A stretch of 64,000 nucleotides of DNA from Cognatundibacterium aquatile (GTDB lineage Bacteria; Pseudomonadota; Gammaproteobacteria; Burkholderiales; Burkholderiaceae_D): the NCBI RefSeq assembly GCF_014699135.1, contig NZ_JACOFT010000003.1:558001-622000 (forward strand), written 5' to 3'. The notes beneath the pieces were generated by a model. The model did not search any database and was not told the origin of the DNA. It saw nothing but the letters and a program-made list of their open reading frames with translations. The position numbers were made by a program, and so were the translations under genes. Every line of letters starts with the position of its first letter. Position 1 is the stretch's first letter. This document shows positions 44,876 to 53,323 of the stretch, piece by piece.

Positions 44876-45679
44876 ATGGCTATCGGTCTGATCATCATCG
44901 GTGACGAAATTCTTTCAGGGAAACGCCAGGATAAGCACTTGCCGCAAGTGATCGCCGCATTGAATGCGCGCGGTCTGCAACTGGATTGGGCTGAGTACGT
45001 CGGTGATAACCGCGAACGGATTACGGCAACCCTGCAACGCAGTTTTGCCAGCGGCGATATCGTTTTTTCGACTGGCGGCATCGGTGCGACACCGGATGAT
45101 CACACCCGTCAATGTGCCGCCGCAGCACTGAATCTGCCGCTGGAATTACATACTGAAGCGAAGACACTGATACAGCAACGGGTACTGGAAATGGCGGCGG
45201 AGGCCGGTAAGACCGTGGATCTGAATAGCCCCGATCATTTGCAGCGCCTGAAGATGGGCGAGTTTCCGCAAGGTGCGGCGCTGATTCCGAATCCTTACAA
45301 CAAAATTCCCGGCTTTGCGATACGTCAGCATTATTTCGTTCCGGGCTTTCCGGTGATGGCCTGGCCGATGATAGAGTGGGTGCTGGACACGCATTATTCC
45401 CATCTGTTTCATCAACAGGCAAGAGCAGAAAAAGCCGTGTTGGTATACGAAGCAATAGAGTCTGTACTGACGCCGTTAATGGAGGCTTTGGAAGCTGAAT
45501 TTCCGCTGATTAAAGTCTTCAGTCTGCCCAGCGTTGGCACAGAGACGCAGCGCCGACATATCGAGCTGGGCGTCAAAGGTGATCCTGCACAGGTGGAAGC
45601 CGCATTTATAAAAATGCTCGCAGGCCTCGATCATTTTCAATCTGAATATGTGCCGGTACCGCTGAGTTCCGACGCCTGA
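44876..45679 (+). CDS. MoaB/Mog-type molybdopterin-binding domain protein (CinA N-terminal-like)
   Basis: 267 residues. IGDEILSGKRQDKH and FSTGGIGATPDDHT are the MoCF_biosynth signatures. It lacks the C-terminal CinA amidohydrolase domain. Members bind molybdopterin or hydrolyse ADP-ribose-like nucleotides; the role here is unknown. AAAGGA precedes ATG 44876; the stop overlaps the next ATG by one base. Confidence 0.88.
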   Translation: MAIGLIIIGDEILSGKRQDKHLPQVIAALNARGLQLDWAEYVGDNRERITATLQRSFASGDIVFSTGGIGATPDDHTRQCAAAALNLPLELHTEAKTLIQQRVLEMAAEAGKTVDLNSPDHLQRLKMGEFPQGAALIPNPYNKIPGFAIRQHYFVPGFPVMAWPMIEWVLDTHYSHLFHQQARAEKAVLVYEAIESVLTPLMEALEAEFPLIKVFSLPSVGTETQRRHIELGVKGDPAQVEAAFIKMLAGLDHFQSEYVPVPLSSDA

Positions 45680-47007
45680 TGCAAAAGATCAAGTTCACCC
45701 TGTTTTCGCTGCGCGACCTGATCATCGCGTTTGGTCCGGTGACGCTGATGGTGCTGATCGTTTGCGGCCTCGGGTTCTGGCTGGTGGATCCGGCGCCGCC
45801 GCGCATTATCGACATTTCCACCGGTCCGGAAAATAGTGCTTACGAACGTTTTGCCAAGTTATATGCTGCGGAGTTAGCAAAAAATCAGATTCAGCTACGC
45901 TTTAAAACCTCGCAAGGTTCACAGGAAAACTTGCAACGCATCAGTGACCCAGATTCGGAAATCGAAGTCGGCTTCGTGCGTAGCGGCTCAACCGATCGTA
46001 CGGAAGCGGCGGAAAAAGGATTGGTGTCGCTCGGCAGTTTGTTTTACGAACCGATCTGGATTTTTTACCGCGATAAAAAAGAATTCACGACCATCAGCCA
46101 GTTCCGAGGGCGACGCATTAATGTCGGCCCCGACGGTACCGGTGTTGGCCGTATTTTCGAGCAGATTTTATCGGTGAATAACATGAGTGCCGGCGATGTC
46201 AGTTTCCAGCATCTTGATGACACGCCTGCGACAGTGGCATTTCTGGCGGGGCAGTTAGATGTGCTGGTATTCAGCATCGCCAGTGATGCGCCGCTGGTAC
46301 AGATGTTGTTGCAGACGCCTGGTGTGCGCTTATTTGATTTTGTGCAGGCGGAAGCCTATACCCGCCGTTTTCCTTATCTTTCGCAAGTGACTTTGCCGCG
46401 CGGCATCGTCGATATCGGCTTGGATTTGCCTGCCCGCGATTATCATCTGATCTCACCGACAGCAACGCTGGTGGCGCACGAAAGTCTGCATCCGGCATTG
46501 ACCGGTCTGTTGTTGCAGGCAGCGGCTAAAATTCACAGCCGTGCCGACTGGCTGAGTAAGCAGGGTGAATTTCCTTCCGATCGTTACACCGAAATTCCGG
46601 TGTCGGGCGAAGCTGAAAAATTCTATAAGAACGGTGCGCCGGTGCTGCAACGTTATCTGACTTTCTGGGTCGCAAATTTTATCGAGCGCATGTGGGTAGT
46701 CATCGTTGCGCTGGGGGCTTTGTTTTTGCCCTTATCCAAAATCATTCCCCCTTTGTACGTCTGGCGTATCCGCTCCAGAATTTATCGCTGGTACGGGCAG
46801 TTACGTACGGTCGAGCAGATCATCGATAACCTGAGCAGTTCAGATAAAAAAGCGACGCTGGAAAAGCAATTGAATTATCTTGATGAAATCGAAGACAAGG
46901 TGAACCGCATCAGCGTTCCCTTGTCGTATGCAGAAGAATTATATGGTCTGCGCAGTCATATCCAGTTCGTACGAACCCGGGTGCAATCTTTGCTGAAAGC
47001 CCGATAA
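45679..47007 (+). CDS. TAXI-family substrate-binding protein with two membrane anchors
   Basis: 442 residues. An N-terminal helix (about 12-35) precedes a TAXI TRAP-type binding domain (ISTGPENSAYERFAKLYAAE, then GFVRSGSTD, INVGPDGTGVGRIFEQIL). Unusually there is a second helix at about 336-355 and a coiled-coil tail of about 85 residues. Normal TAXI proteins are soluble and sit beside a TRAP permease gene; none is present here. It may be a sensor or scaffold rather than a transporter subunit. Confidence 0.85.
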   Translation: MQKIKFTLFSLRDLIIAFGPVTLMVLIVCGLGFWLVDPAPPRIIDISTGPENSAYERFAKLYAAELAKNQIQLRFKTSQGSQENLQRISDPDSEIEVGFVRSGSTDRTEAAEKGLVSLGSLFYEPIWIFYRDKKEFTTISQFRGRRINVGPDGTGVGRIFEQILSVNNMSAGDVSFQHLDDTPATVAFLAGQLDVLVFSIASDAPLVQMLLQTPGVRLFDFVQAEAYTRRFPYLSQVTLPRGIVDIGLDLPARDYHLISPTATLVAHESLHPALTGLLLQAAAKIHSRADWLSKQGEFPSDRYTEIPVSGEAEKFYKNGAPVLQRYLTFWVANFIERMWVVIVALGALFLPLSKIIPPLYVWRIRSRIYRWYGQLRTVEQIIDNLSSSDKKATLEKQLNYLDEIEDKVNRISVPLSYAEELYGLRSHIQFVRTRVQSLLKAR

Positions 47008-47010
47008 GTT

Positions 47011-47066
47011 CAGTGCGCTGCTGTAGCCAGAGTTCTGCTGTTCGCTCTGGCAGCGCAAGCGCACTG
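47011..47066. repeat. Long imperfect hairpin between convergent genes
   Basis: CAGTGCGCT (47011-47019) pairs with AGCGCACTG (47058-47066), and CCAGAG (47027-47032) with CTCTGG (47045-47050). No T tract. Possibly a rho-independent-like end signal for both genes. Confidence 0.45.
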
Positions 47067-47068
47067 TC

Positions 47069-48166
47069 TCATCCCATCGCCAAGCCAGTTGCTAGCAAAT
47101 CCAATGCCTGTCGCAATGTGTTGTCGTTGATGTCCAGCATCTGATCACCGACATACCATTCAAACATGCAATAGCCCGGCAGCGCTGTATGCACTGCGTT
47201 GTTAAATAGCCAGATGCCATGTTCGCTGGCGATGCGGTTACGCAACTGTATCGCTGTGTCTTTGTCTGCCGGCAAATGCAGATGCAGCATATTGCAGTCC
47301 GGTGTTGCAGGGTTCGCGATGAATGCCGGATAGTCTTTTAATACAGCATAGATTTCCCTGGTGCGCTGAAAATACGCTGGCATCGCCGCAAGACGTTGAT
47401 CGAATTGCATAGCAGCGGCAACGACATACGGTGTGCGCCGGAACACATTACCACCTTGCCTGTGTATCCAGACTCTGGCTTTCGCGATGAAATCAGTGCG
47501 ACCAGCAAGCATGGCACCGGCAAATCCGCCTATACCTTTGTAAAAAGAAACATAGACACTATCGAAGCCTGCTGCGATGTCGTTCAAGGGCTTATTGAAC
47601 CCGCAGGCAGCTTCCCATAATCTTGCGCCATCCATGTGCAGATGAATGTCTTGCTGACGGCAATAGGTTTTTATCGCATTGAGTTCGTCCCAGCCCGGTA
47701 ATTGCCCGCCTATTTCACGCATAGGTAATTCGTACTGCGCAGCGGCGATGTGTTCGGGCTGGGTTTGCAGGTCTTGCAGTACCCAGGGACGGTGCGGGTT
47801 ACCGATGTTCAATGCGGTGAAATAATTCAAGACCTGAAAGTTACTGCGTTCGTGCAAAAGCAGGTGTGAGGTCGGATGCAGCGCAACCAGCGAACTGCCA
47901 CGTTCTTCGCAGGCCAGTTTTAATGCGATTACCTGCGCCATAGTGCCGCTGATGCAAAATACTGAAGATTCCATCCCCAGCAGACCGGCAATTTTTTTCT
48001 CAAATGATTGCAGAAAATCGCCTTCACCATACACATCATGCTCAATATTATTTGCTTCGCACCAGCTCGCCATCTGTGCAAAACTCTGTGCCGGGGTCTG
48101 AGCTTTATGACCGGGCAGGATGGTATGACAGGTGTTTTTCAGGGCAATAATCTCGGCGTTATTCAC
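47069..48166 (-). CDS. Threonine aldolase-like PLP enzyme
   Basis: 365 residues, beta-eliminating lyase fold type I. HMDGARLWEA and the PLP-lysine segment SFYKGIGGFAGAML are typical of low-specificity L-threonine aldolases, which split threonine to glycine and acetaldehyde. The start is GTG 48166 with GGAGAAG upstream. Length and N-terminus differ somewhat from LtaE, so substrate specificity is open. Confidence 0.88.
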   Translation of the reverse strand: MNNAEIIALKNTCHTILPGHKAQTPAQSFAQMASWCEANNIEHDVYGEGDFLQSFEKKIAGLLGMESSVFCISGTMAQVIALKLACEERGSSLVALHPTSHLLLHERSNFQVLNYFTALNIGNPHRPWVLQDLQTQPEHIAAAQYELPMREIGGQLPGWDELNAIKTYCRQQDIHLHMDGARLWEAACGFNKPLNDIAAGFDSVYVSFYKGIGGFAGAMLAGRTDFIAKARVWIHRQGGNVFRRTPYVVAAAMQFDQRLAAMPAYFQRTREIYAVLKDYPAFIANPATPDCNMLHLHLPADKDTAIQLRNRIASEHGIWLFNNAVHTALPGYCMFEWYVGDQMLDINDNTLRQALDLLATGLAMG

Positions 48167-48306
48167 AGTCTTCTCCGGTCAGATTCTTTTCTTTGGTAGT
48201 GCGGATAAAATCGCAGGCTCCAGTATGCCATCTCTGCCGTGTGTTTTTGGATAGTCGGAATGTAAGCTAAAATCGAAGCCTTACTCCATTTTGCAGAATC
48301 CTGAAT

Positions 48307-50013
48307 ATGAGCACGACGCCCACGCTTGCACACCAATTTTTAACTCCCTATGAAACTGGCAATCAGAATCAAACTACCAGCTGGGAAGAGTGCATACAAT
48401 TCTATCAGCGACTTGCCGCAGCATTTCCCCGGACCTTACAGTTTTTTGAGATAGGCAGATCCGATGCAGGAAGACCTATTCATGCGGGCGTCGTGACGGC
48501 GGATGGCGTGTTTGATCGTGAGCAGCTGCAACGCGAAGGCCGCCCCGTCTTTTTTAATAACAATGGTATTCATCCGGGTGAACCGGAAGGGATAGACGCT
48601 TGTATGGCGCTGGTGCGTGACTTTTGTGTACAGCCGGAACGTCTGGCGGCATTAGGACGAACCGTGTTTTTGTTTATCCCTGTCTATAACGTTGATGGCT
48701 GCGTCAATCGTCAAAATACATCACGTGTGAATCAGGATGGCCCAGAGATGTTCGGCTTTCGCGGTAATAGTCTGCATCTTGACCTGAACCGCGATTTCAT
48801 CAAATGCGACAGTCTGAATGCGCAGGTGTTCAATCGCTTCTTCAGTGCCTGGAGCCCGGATGTGATGGTCGATACGCATACGTCTAACGGCGCAGATTAC
48901 CAGTACACGATGACGTTGATACAGACCCAGGCCGATAAGCTGGGGAGTGCGCTCGGCGGCTTTTTGCGCGAGACGATGTTACCTGCAATTTATACACAGA
49001 TGAATGAACGTGGCTGGCCGACTTGCCCGTATGTGAATCCGGTGAAAGATATTCCGGATCACGGCATTGAAGATTTTCTGGAAACACCGCGTTTTTCCAC
49101 AGGCTACGCCGCGTTGCATCACACGATAGGTTTTATGCCTGAAACGCACATGCTCAAGCCATTTGCTGACCGCTACGCATCGATGCGGGCACTGGTCGAA
49201 ACTGTGCTGGACTTCACCATTGCGAATGCGGCACAGATACAAATGCTGAGGGCGCAGGCAAGACAGGCTGCCGCAACCAGTACGCACGCCGCCGTCAGCT
49301 GGAAGGTAGATCAAAGCCGTCCATCCAGCTTTCTGTTCAAAGGATATCAGGCAGTGTATCGCCCCAGCGTGATTGGTCATTACACTCGCTTAGCCTATGA
49401 CCGTAGTCAGCCCTGGGAAAAACCGATTCCTTACTTCAATCACTTTGTCAGCGATGTGACAGTTACGCGTCCCAAAGCCTATCTGGTGCCACAAGCATGG
49501 CGCGATGTGATCGAGCGACTGCAATGGAATGCTGTGCAGATGCAGCGCGTCGAAAAAGCGCAGATGCTTGAGGTGCAGGCTTACCAGATTGAATCTGTGC
49601 AGTCGCGTCCGCACGCGTATGAGGGGCATCTTTTTCACGACCAGCTGACGCTCGTCAGCAGCCAGCAGACAGTGCAGGCGGAGCCTGGTGATTACCTGAT
49701 TGCTCTTAATCAGCCACAGGCACGTTATGTGATGGAAACGCTGGAGCCACAGGCGCATGACAGCTTTTTCCGTTGGGGTTTCTTCAATAGTGTGTTGGAA
49801 AAAAAGGAAGCGTATTCCGATTACGTATTCGAGGATACCGCAGCGGAAATCCTGCACGACGAAGCGGCTACTCTGGCTTTGTTTGATGCCTGGAAGCAGA
49901 GCCATCCCGAGTTACTGAATAATCAGGAAGCGGTACTCGATTTTATTTTCACGCATTGCGAGCGCTACAGAGAACCAGAATGGCGTTGTTACCCGGTGTT
50001 GCGGATAATCTAA
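48307..50013 (+). CDS. M14-family zinc carboxypeptidase-like protein
   Basis: 568 residues, no signal peptide. Zinc ligands HPGEPEG (His89, Glu92) and VDTHTSN (His191), catalytic Glu in PETHMLK (Glu279), so the site is complete. A C-terminal region of about 270 residues follows the peptidase domain. Cytoplasmic. It ends 88 bases before the borosin-like operon on the same strand, but a candidate promoter lies between. A part in peptide maturation is only a positional guess. Confidence 0.85.
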   Translation: MSTTPTLAHQFLTPYETGNQNQTTSWEECIQFYQRLAAAFPRTLQFFEIGRSDAGRPIHAGVVTADGVFDREQLQREGRPVFFNNNGIHPGEPEGIDACMALVRDFCVQPERLAALGRTVFLFIPVYNVDGCVNRQNTSRVNQDGPEMFGFRGNSLHLDLNRDFIKCDSLNAQVFNRFFSAWSPDVMVDTHTSNGADYQYTMTLIQTQADKLGSALGGFLRETMLPAIYTQMNERGWPTCPYVNPVKDIPDHGIEDFLETPRFSTGYAALHHTIGFMPETHMLKPFADRYASMRALVETVLDFTIANAAQIQMLRAQARQAAATSTHAAVSWKVDQSRPSSFLFKGYQAVYRPSVIGHYTRLAYDRSQPWEKPIPYFNHFVSDVTVTRPKAYLVPQAWRDVIERLQWNAVQMQRVEKAQMLEVQAYQIESVQSRPHAYEGHLFHDQLTLVSSQQTVQAEPGDYLIALNQPQARYVMETLEPQAHDSFFRWGFFNSVLEKKEAYSDYVFEDTAAEILHDEAATLALFDAWKQSHPELLNNQEAVLDFIFTHCERYREPEWRCYPVLRII

Positions 50014-50028
50014 TGTCGGTAACTTTTG

Positions 50029-50057
50029 CTTACATTTAAGATGAAACCGAATAGAAT
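50029..50057 (+). promoter_or_regulatory. Candidate promoter of the borosin-like operon
   Basis: CTTACA (50029-50034), 17 bases, TAGAAT (50052-50057). This matches the sigma-70 consensus at 4/6 and 5/6. Transcription would start about 38 bases before the precursor ATG. Confidence 0.55.
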
Positions 50058-50101
50058 GTTTTCTTGGAAGTAATGTCATCAACTTTTACCTGAGAAACAC
50101 T

Positions 50102-50317
50102 ATGTCAAAACTGCTGGACTATCTGAATTATCTGGATCAAAACGCTGACGCACGTGAAGCATTTGCAGCCAACCCTGTCGCCGCAATGGATAGTTTTGGT
50201 CTGAGTGAGGAAGAAAAAAATTCGCTGATTTCCGGCGATAAATCGAAGGTGGCCAATTTAATTGGGATTGATGAGGCGGACTTGCCGAAGCTTCAGTCTC
50301 TTGAGACCACTCACTGA
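50102..50317 (+). CDS. Candidate split-borosin precursor peptide (LigA-like binding domain)
   Basis: 71 residues. The helical part carries a LigA-like borosin-binding-domain pattern: an AFAANPVAAMDSFGLSEEE block (20-38), then SGDKSKVANLIG (44-55). This closely follows the arrangement I recall for SonA of Shewanella oneidensis (NPxAxM, GL(S/T), GD, K(V/L)xxL), which is of similar size. The C-terminal stretch after residue 55 (IDEADLPKLQSLETTH) would be the core. It shares an operon with a GGDEF gene (38-base gap) and a SonM-like methyltransferase. The ribosome binding site is weak (TGAGAAA). Alternatively it is a free LigA-like domain of unknown use. Confidence 0.8.
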   Translation: MSKLLDYLNYLDQNADAREAFAANPVAAMDSFGLSEEEKNSLISGDKSKVANLIGIDEADLPKLQSLETTH

Positions 50318-50355
50318 TTTGTTAAGAGCGTGCGCTTAATAATGATAAAGAATCC

Positions 50356-52095
50356 ATGAGGCTTTTATTGTTATGCGCGATGCTGCTCATCGTTATTCTG
50401 CCTCGGGAGGTGAATGCTGCAACAGATGCGAAAAATGATGTGCTTTTTCAAAAAGTACGTCAGACTTTAAGCACTTCTCCCGATGCATCACTCAAAATAC
50501 TAGACGAACTGGCGTCGCAGCAGACTACGTTTTCTACTGAACAAAAAAATAAATTTCTGCTTTTGCGTGCATCGGCGCTCGGTTTTCTTGGAAAACACCG
50601 CGAGCGTGTGCAATTTGTTCAGTCTGTCATCTCAGATATTTCTGACATCGACTATCGAGCCCGATTTTTATATCAACTATCGGATGGCTACATCAATTTA
50701 GGTGAGTATGAAAATGCGCTGAGTTATATGAATCAGAGCATAGTATTGCTCCCCAGTCTGAAAAATAAAAATGCCAAGATTGATGTTTTCCAATCAGCAA
50801 TTGTTATTCTGAATTCATTGCGGGCGTATGACGAATCGATGATGTATGCGTTACGCTTGTCAGAACTGGATCGCGAAGAAAGTCCAGGTTTGGCGACCTG
50901 CCTAGGGATCGGCGATCAGATTGAAATCAGTTTTTTAAAGGGCAATCGTCAAAAAGCCAATGAACTGTTGAATAGTGCTATCAAGTCTTGTGATGAACAA
51001 CAGTTTTTTATTATGTCTCTTTTGATTAAAACCATCGCCAATATTGATGTGATCGAGTCAGGTAATTATGCTCTGGGTATCAAGGCTGGAGTATCTTTAG
51101 CTGTGGAGTTGAAAAAAAGCAATCAGAGTTCTGATTACTTAATACAGCTGGAAACGGCACTTGCTAAAGCTTACCTAAAAACGGGAGATACGCAGCAGGC
51201 TGAGTCATACGGTGTTCAGGCATATACCAGGGCAAAAAAAGAAAATGTCGTTTTGTTATTGGAAAAAGCCAGTGAAATTATGGCGGATATTAAGCGATCA
51301 CAGGGGCAGTATTTCTCAGCACTGGAGTATGCCGATACGGCGCTGACTTTAAAAAATAAGCTGCTTGATCAACAGTTGCAGAAAAACCTGGCCTACCAGC
51401 GTGTTAAGTTCGAGATTCAGGACAAAGCCAATCAAATGGTTTTACTCGAACAAAAGAACAAAATTCTCGATGTTGAAAAAAAATTAGAGAAGAAGAGCAA
51501 TCAGAATCTATTGCTGATCATCGCCTTGGTGCTGTGTTTTATTTGTGTGCTGGGCGTCTGGTTGTGGAAAGTTATCAGGCAGAAAAATATTTTCCAACGC
51601 CATGCAGAACTGGATGGGCTGACGCAGATCAGCAATCGTTCACACTTCATGAGTTCAGCAGAAGCCGGGGTTAAGCATCGTACTGCAGCGGTCAGCCTGA
51701 TCCTGTTCGATATGGATTTTTTCAAAAATGTGAATGACAGTTTTGGTCACCCAACTGGTGACTGGGTATTGAAAAATGTGAGTCAGGCTGTTGCCGGTGT
51801 ATTGCGTAAAGGTGATGTTTTTGGGCGTATTGGCGGCGAGGAGTTTGCTATCTTTTTGCCAGCGGCAGAACCGGAAATCGGTTTGCAACTTGCAGAACGT
51901 TGTCGGCATGCTATTACTATGATTGATACGGAATCCCGTGGCATCCGTTTTCCTTTAAGCGCAAGTTTTGGCCTCGCGACAATGACGATGAACACTAGCG
52001 GCATCACTAATTTTCAGGAATTGATGCAAGCGACTGATAAAGCGCTGTATCAATCCAAAGCAGATGGACGTAATCGCGTTTCCGTATTTTCATAG
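50356..52095 (+). CDS. Membrane diguanylate cyclase with TPR sensor (signal peptide-TPR-TM-GGDEF)
   Basis: 579 residues. A signal peptide (to about residue 21) is followed by periplasmic TPR-type helices (about 30-345), a coiled coil, a membrane helix at about 383-403, and a cytoplasmic GGDEF domain. The active site is GGEEF (493-497), and an intact RxxD inhibitory site (RKGD, 484-487) lies five residues before it, so it should make c-di-GMP with product inhibition. The DNA looks more A/T-rich than neighbours. It sits between the precursor and methyltransferase genes, with only 6 bases to the latter. Confidence 0.92.
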   Translation: MRLLLLCAMLLIVILPREVNAATDAKNDVLFQKVRQTLSTSPDASLKILDELASQQTTFSTEQKNKFLLLRASALGFLGKHRERVQFVQSVISDISDIDYRARFLYQLSDGYINLGEYENALSYMNQSIVLLPSLKNKNAKIDVFQSAIVILNSLRAYDESMMYALRLSELDREESPGLATCLGIGDQIEISFLKGNRQKANELLNSAIKSCDEQQFFIMSLLIKTIANIDVIESGNYALGIKAGVSLAVELKKSNQSSDYLIQLETALAKAYLKTGDTQQAESYGVQAYTRAKKENVVLLLEKASEIMADIKRSQGQYFSALEYADTALTLKNKLLDQQLQKNLAYQRVKFEIQDKANQMVLLEQKNKILDVEKKLEKKSNQNLLLIIALVLCFICVLGVWLWKVIRQKNIFQRHAELDGLTQISNRSHFMSSAEAGVKHRTAAVSLILFDMDFFKNVNDSFGHPTGDWVLKNVSQAVAGVLRKGDVFGRIGGEEFAIFLPAAEPEIGLQLAERCRHAITMIDTESRGIRFPLSASFGLATMTMNTSGITNFQELMQATDKALYQSKADGRNRVSVFS

Positions 52096-52101
52096 AATTC
52101 A

Positions 52102-52914
52102 ATGTTAAATAAAAAAGCAGGGAAATTAGTTTGTGTCGGCACTGGTATGCGTATGGCGGGACAATTGACGCCGTTGGCAAAAAGCTATATCGAGTCATTT
52201 GACGTGGTGATCGCTGCCGTTCCTAACATGTTCACCCGCAAATGGTTGCAAGGTGTGGCAAAGGAGTATGTCTGTTTATTAGATCATTACGACGATACGA
52301 AAGTCGATGGCAAGACCCGGCGGGATACTTATCGTCGCATGGCTGATACGATCCTGCATGAAGTCCGGCAGGGTAAAAGAGTATGCGCGGCATTTTATGG
52401 GCATCCCGGTATTTTCGCCTGCATCTCACACTTGGCAATTGCTGATGCGCGGCAGGAGGGTTTTGAAGCACATATGGAGCCGGGGATTTCCGCACTGGAT
52501 TGTCTGGTCGCCGATCTGGGAATCGACCCGGGTACTTTTGGTATGCAATCGATGGAAGCCACCCAATTCATGATTTATCAGCGCCAGATCGACCCGACTG
52601 CATTGTTTGTTTTGTGGCAGATCGGTATTGCCGGTGATCTGACACTCAAGCGTTTTGAGACGGAACCGGCGCATTTGCAGATCATTGTGAATAAGCTCAT
52701 GAAAACATATTCACCTGATCATGAGGTAATTTTGTATGAGGCTGCTACGCACCCGCTGGAGCAGACACGGGCGGATAAAATTCGTCTCTGTGAATTGCCG
52801 CAGGCGGCGCTGAAGCAGATCACCACACTGGTGATTCCGGCTGCAAATAAGATGCAAATTGATCAGGATGTCGTCGATCAGTTGCGAGCCTTGTCAGACA
52901 CCGTACTTGCCTGA
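52102..52914 (+). CDS. SonM-like borosin alpha-N-methyltransferase (tetrapyrrole methylase fold)
   Basis: 270 residues. SAM-binding, tetrapyrrole-methylase-like fold: LVCVGTGMRMAGQLTPLAKS at the N-terminus, YGHPGIFACISHLAI (99-113) and MEPGISALDCLVADLGIDPG (125-144). These blocks match, from memory, split borosin methyltransferases such as SonM rather than CobA/CysG or diphthine synthase. The Tyr-Arg-Tyr set of borosin enzymes is plausible here as Tyr63, Arg73 and Tyr77. No precursor peptide is fused to the C-terminus, so the substrate must be separate; the 71-residue peptide upstream fits. It starts 6 bases after the GGDEF stop without its own ribosome binding site, implying coupling. Confidence 0.85.
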   Translation: MLNKKAGKLVCVGTGMRMAGQLTPLAKSYIESFDVVIAAVPNMFTRKWLQGVAKEYVCLLDHYDDTKVDGKTRRDTYRRMADTILHEVRQGKRVCAAFYGHPGIFACISHLAIADARQEGFEAHMEPGISALDCLVADLGIDPGTFGMQSMEATQFMIYQRQIDPTALFVLWQIGIAGDLTLKRFETEPAHLQIIVNKLMKTYSPDHEVILYEAATHPLEQTRADKIRLCELPQAALKQITTLVIPAANKMQIDQDVVDQLRALSDTVLA

Positions 52915-52943
52915 GCCTTACCTGTATAGGTATTTATTGAATT

Positions 52944-52982
52944 AAAAAAAGCAGCACAATTTCTTTGTGCTGCTTTTTTTTC
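52944..52982 (+). terminator. Strong terminator closing the borosin-like operon
   Basis: GCAGCACAA / TTGTGCTGC stem, extended by seven A-T pairs, with a 5-base loop and a T run. It marks the operon end 30 bases after the methyltransferase stop. Confidence 0.92.
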
Positions 52983-53071
52983 TAGTTTCCAGTTCGTCTC
53001 CGCAGGCTGATCGGATATGAGTGGAACGGCGTTGAGTGATATTGAGGCAACGCAGGGCTGGCCTGAGTTGT

Positions 53072-53323
53072 TTATTTTGTCGACTGCCGCAAAGGATTCA
53101 GCAGTTCCCGCAGATCATTATGGTCAATCTCATACATCAGCTCCAATAATCTGCCTATCTCTCCTTTGGGAAAACCTTCACGCGCAAACCAGCCCAGATA
53201 ATGCCCCGGCAAATCGGCGATGTATCTGCCTTCATATTTGCCGTAAGGCATTTTTAGTGTCAGCAATCGCTGCAAATCATCTGCTTGCATGGGTTTTTCA
53301 AATGGAAGCTTAGTTATCGGCAT
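53072..53323 (-). CDS. DUF3820 family small protein
   Basis: 83 residues. The family core MPYGKYEGRYIADLPGHYLG is intact. Function is not established. It overlaps the 3' end of the upstream lipoprotein gene by 14 bases. Confidence 0.85.
   Translation of the reverse strand: MPITKLPFEKPMQADDLQRLLTLKMPYGKYEGRYIADLPGHYLGWFAREGFPKGEIGRLLELMYEIDHNDLRELLNPLRQSTK

Noticed and set aside
52102-52914. Reading the methylase-fold gene as a cobalamin or siroheme biosynthesis enzyme
   Set aside because: There are no cob, cbi or cys neighbours, and the internal motifs and the adjacent LigA-like peptide fit a split borosin enzyme better.
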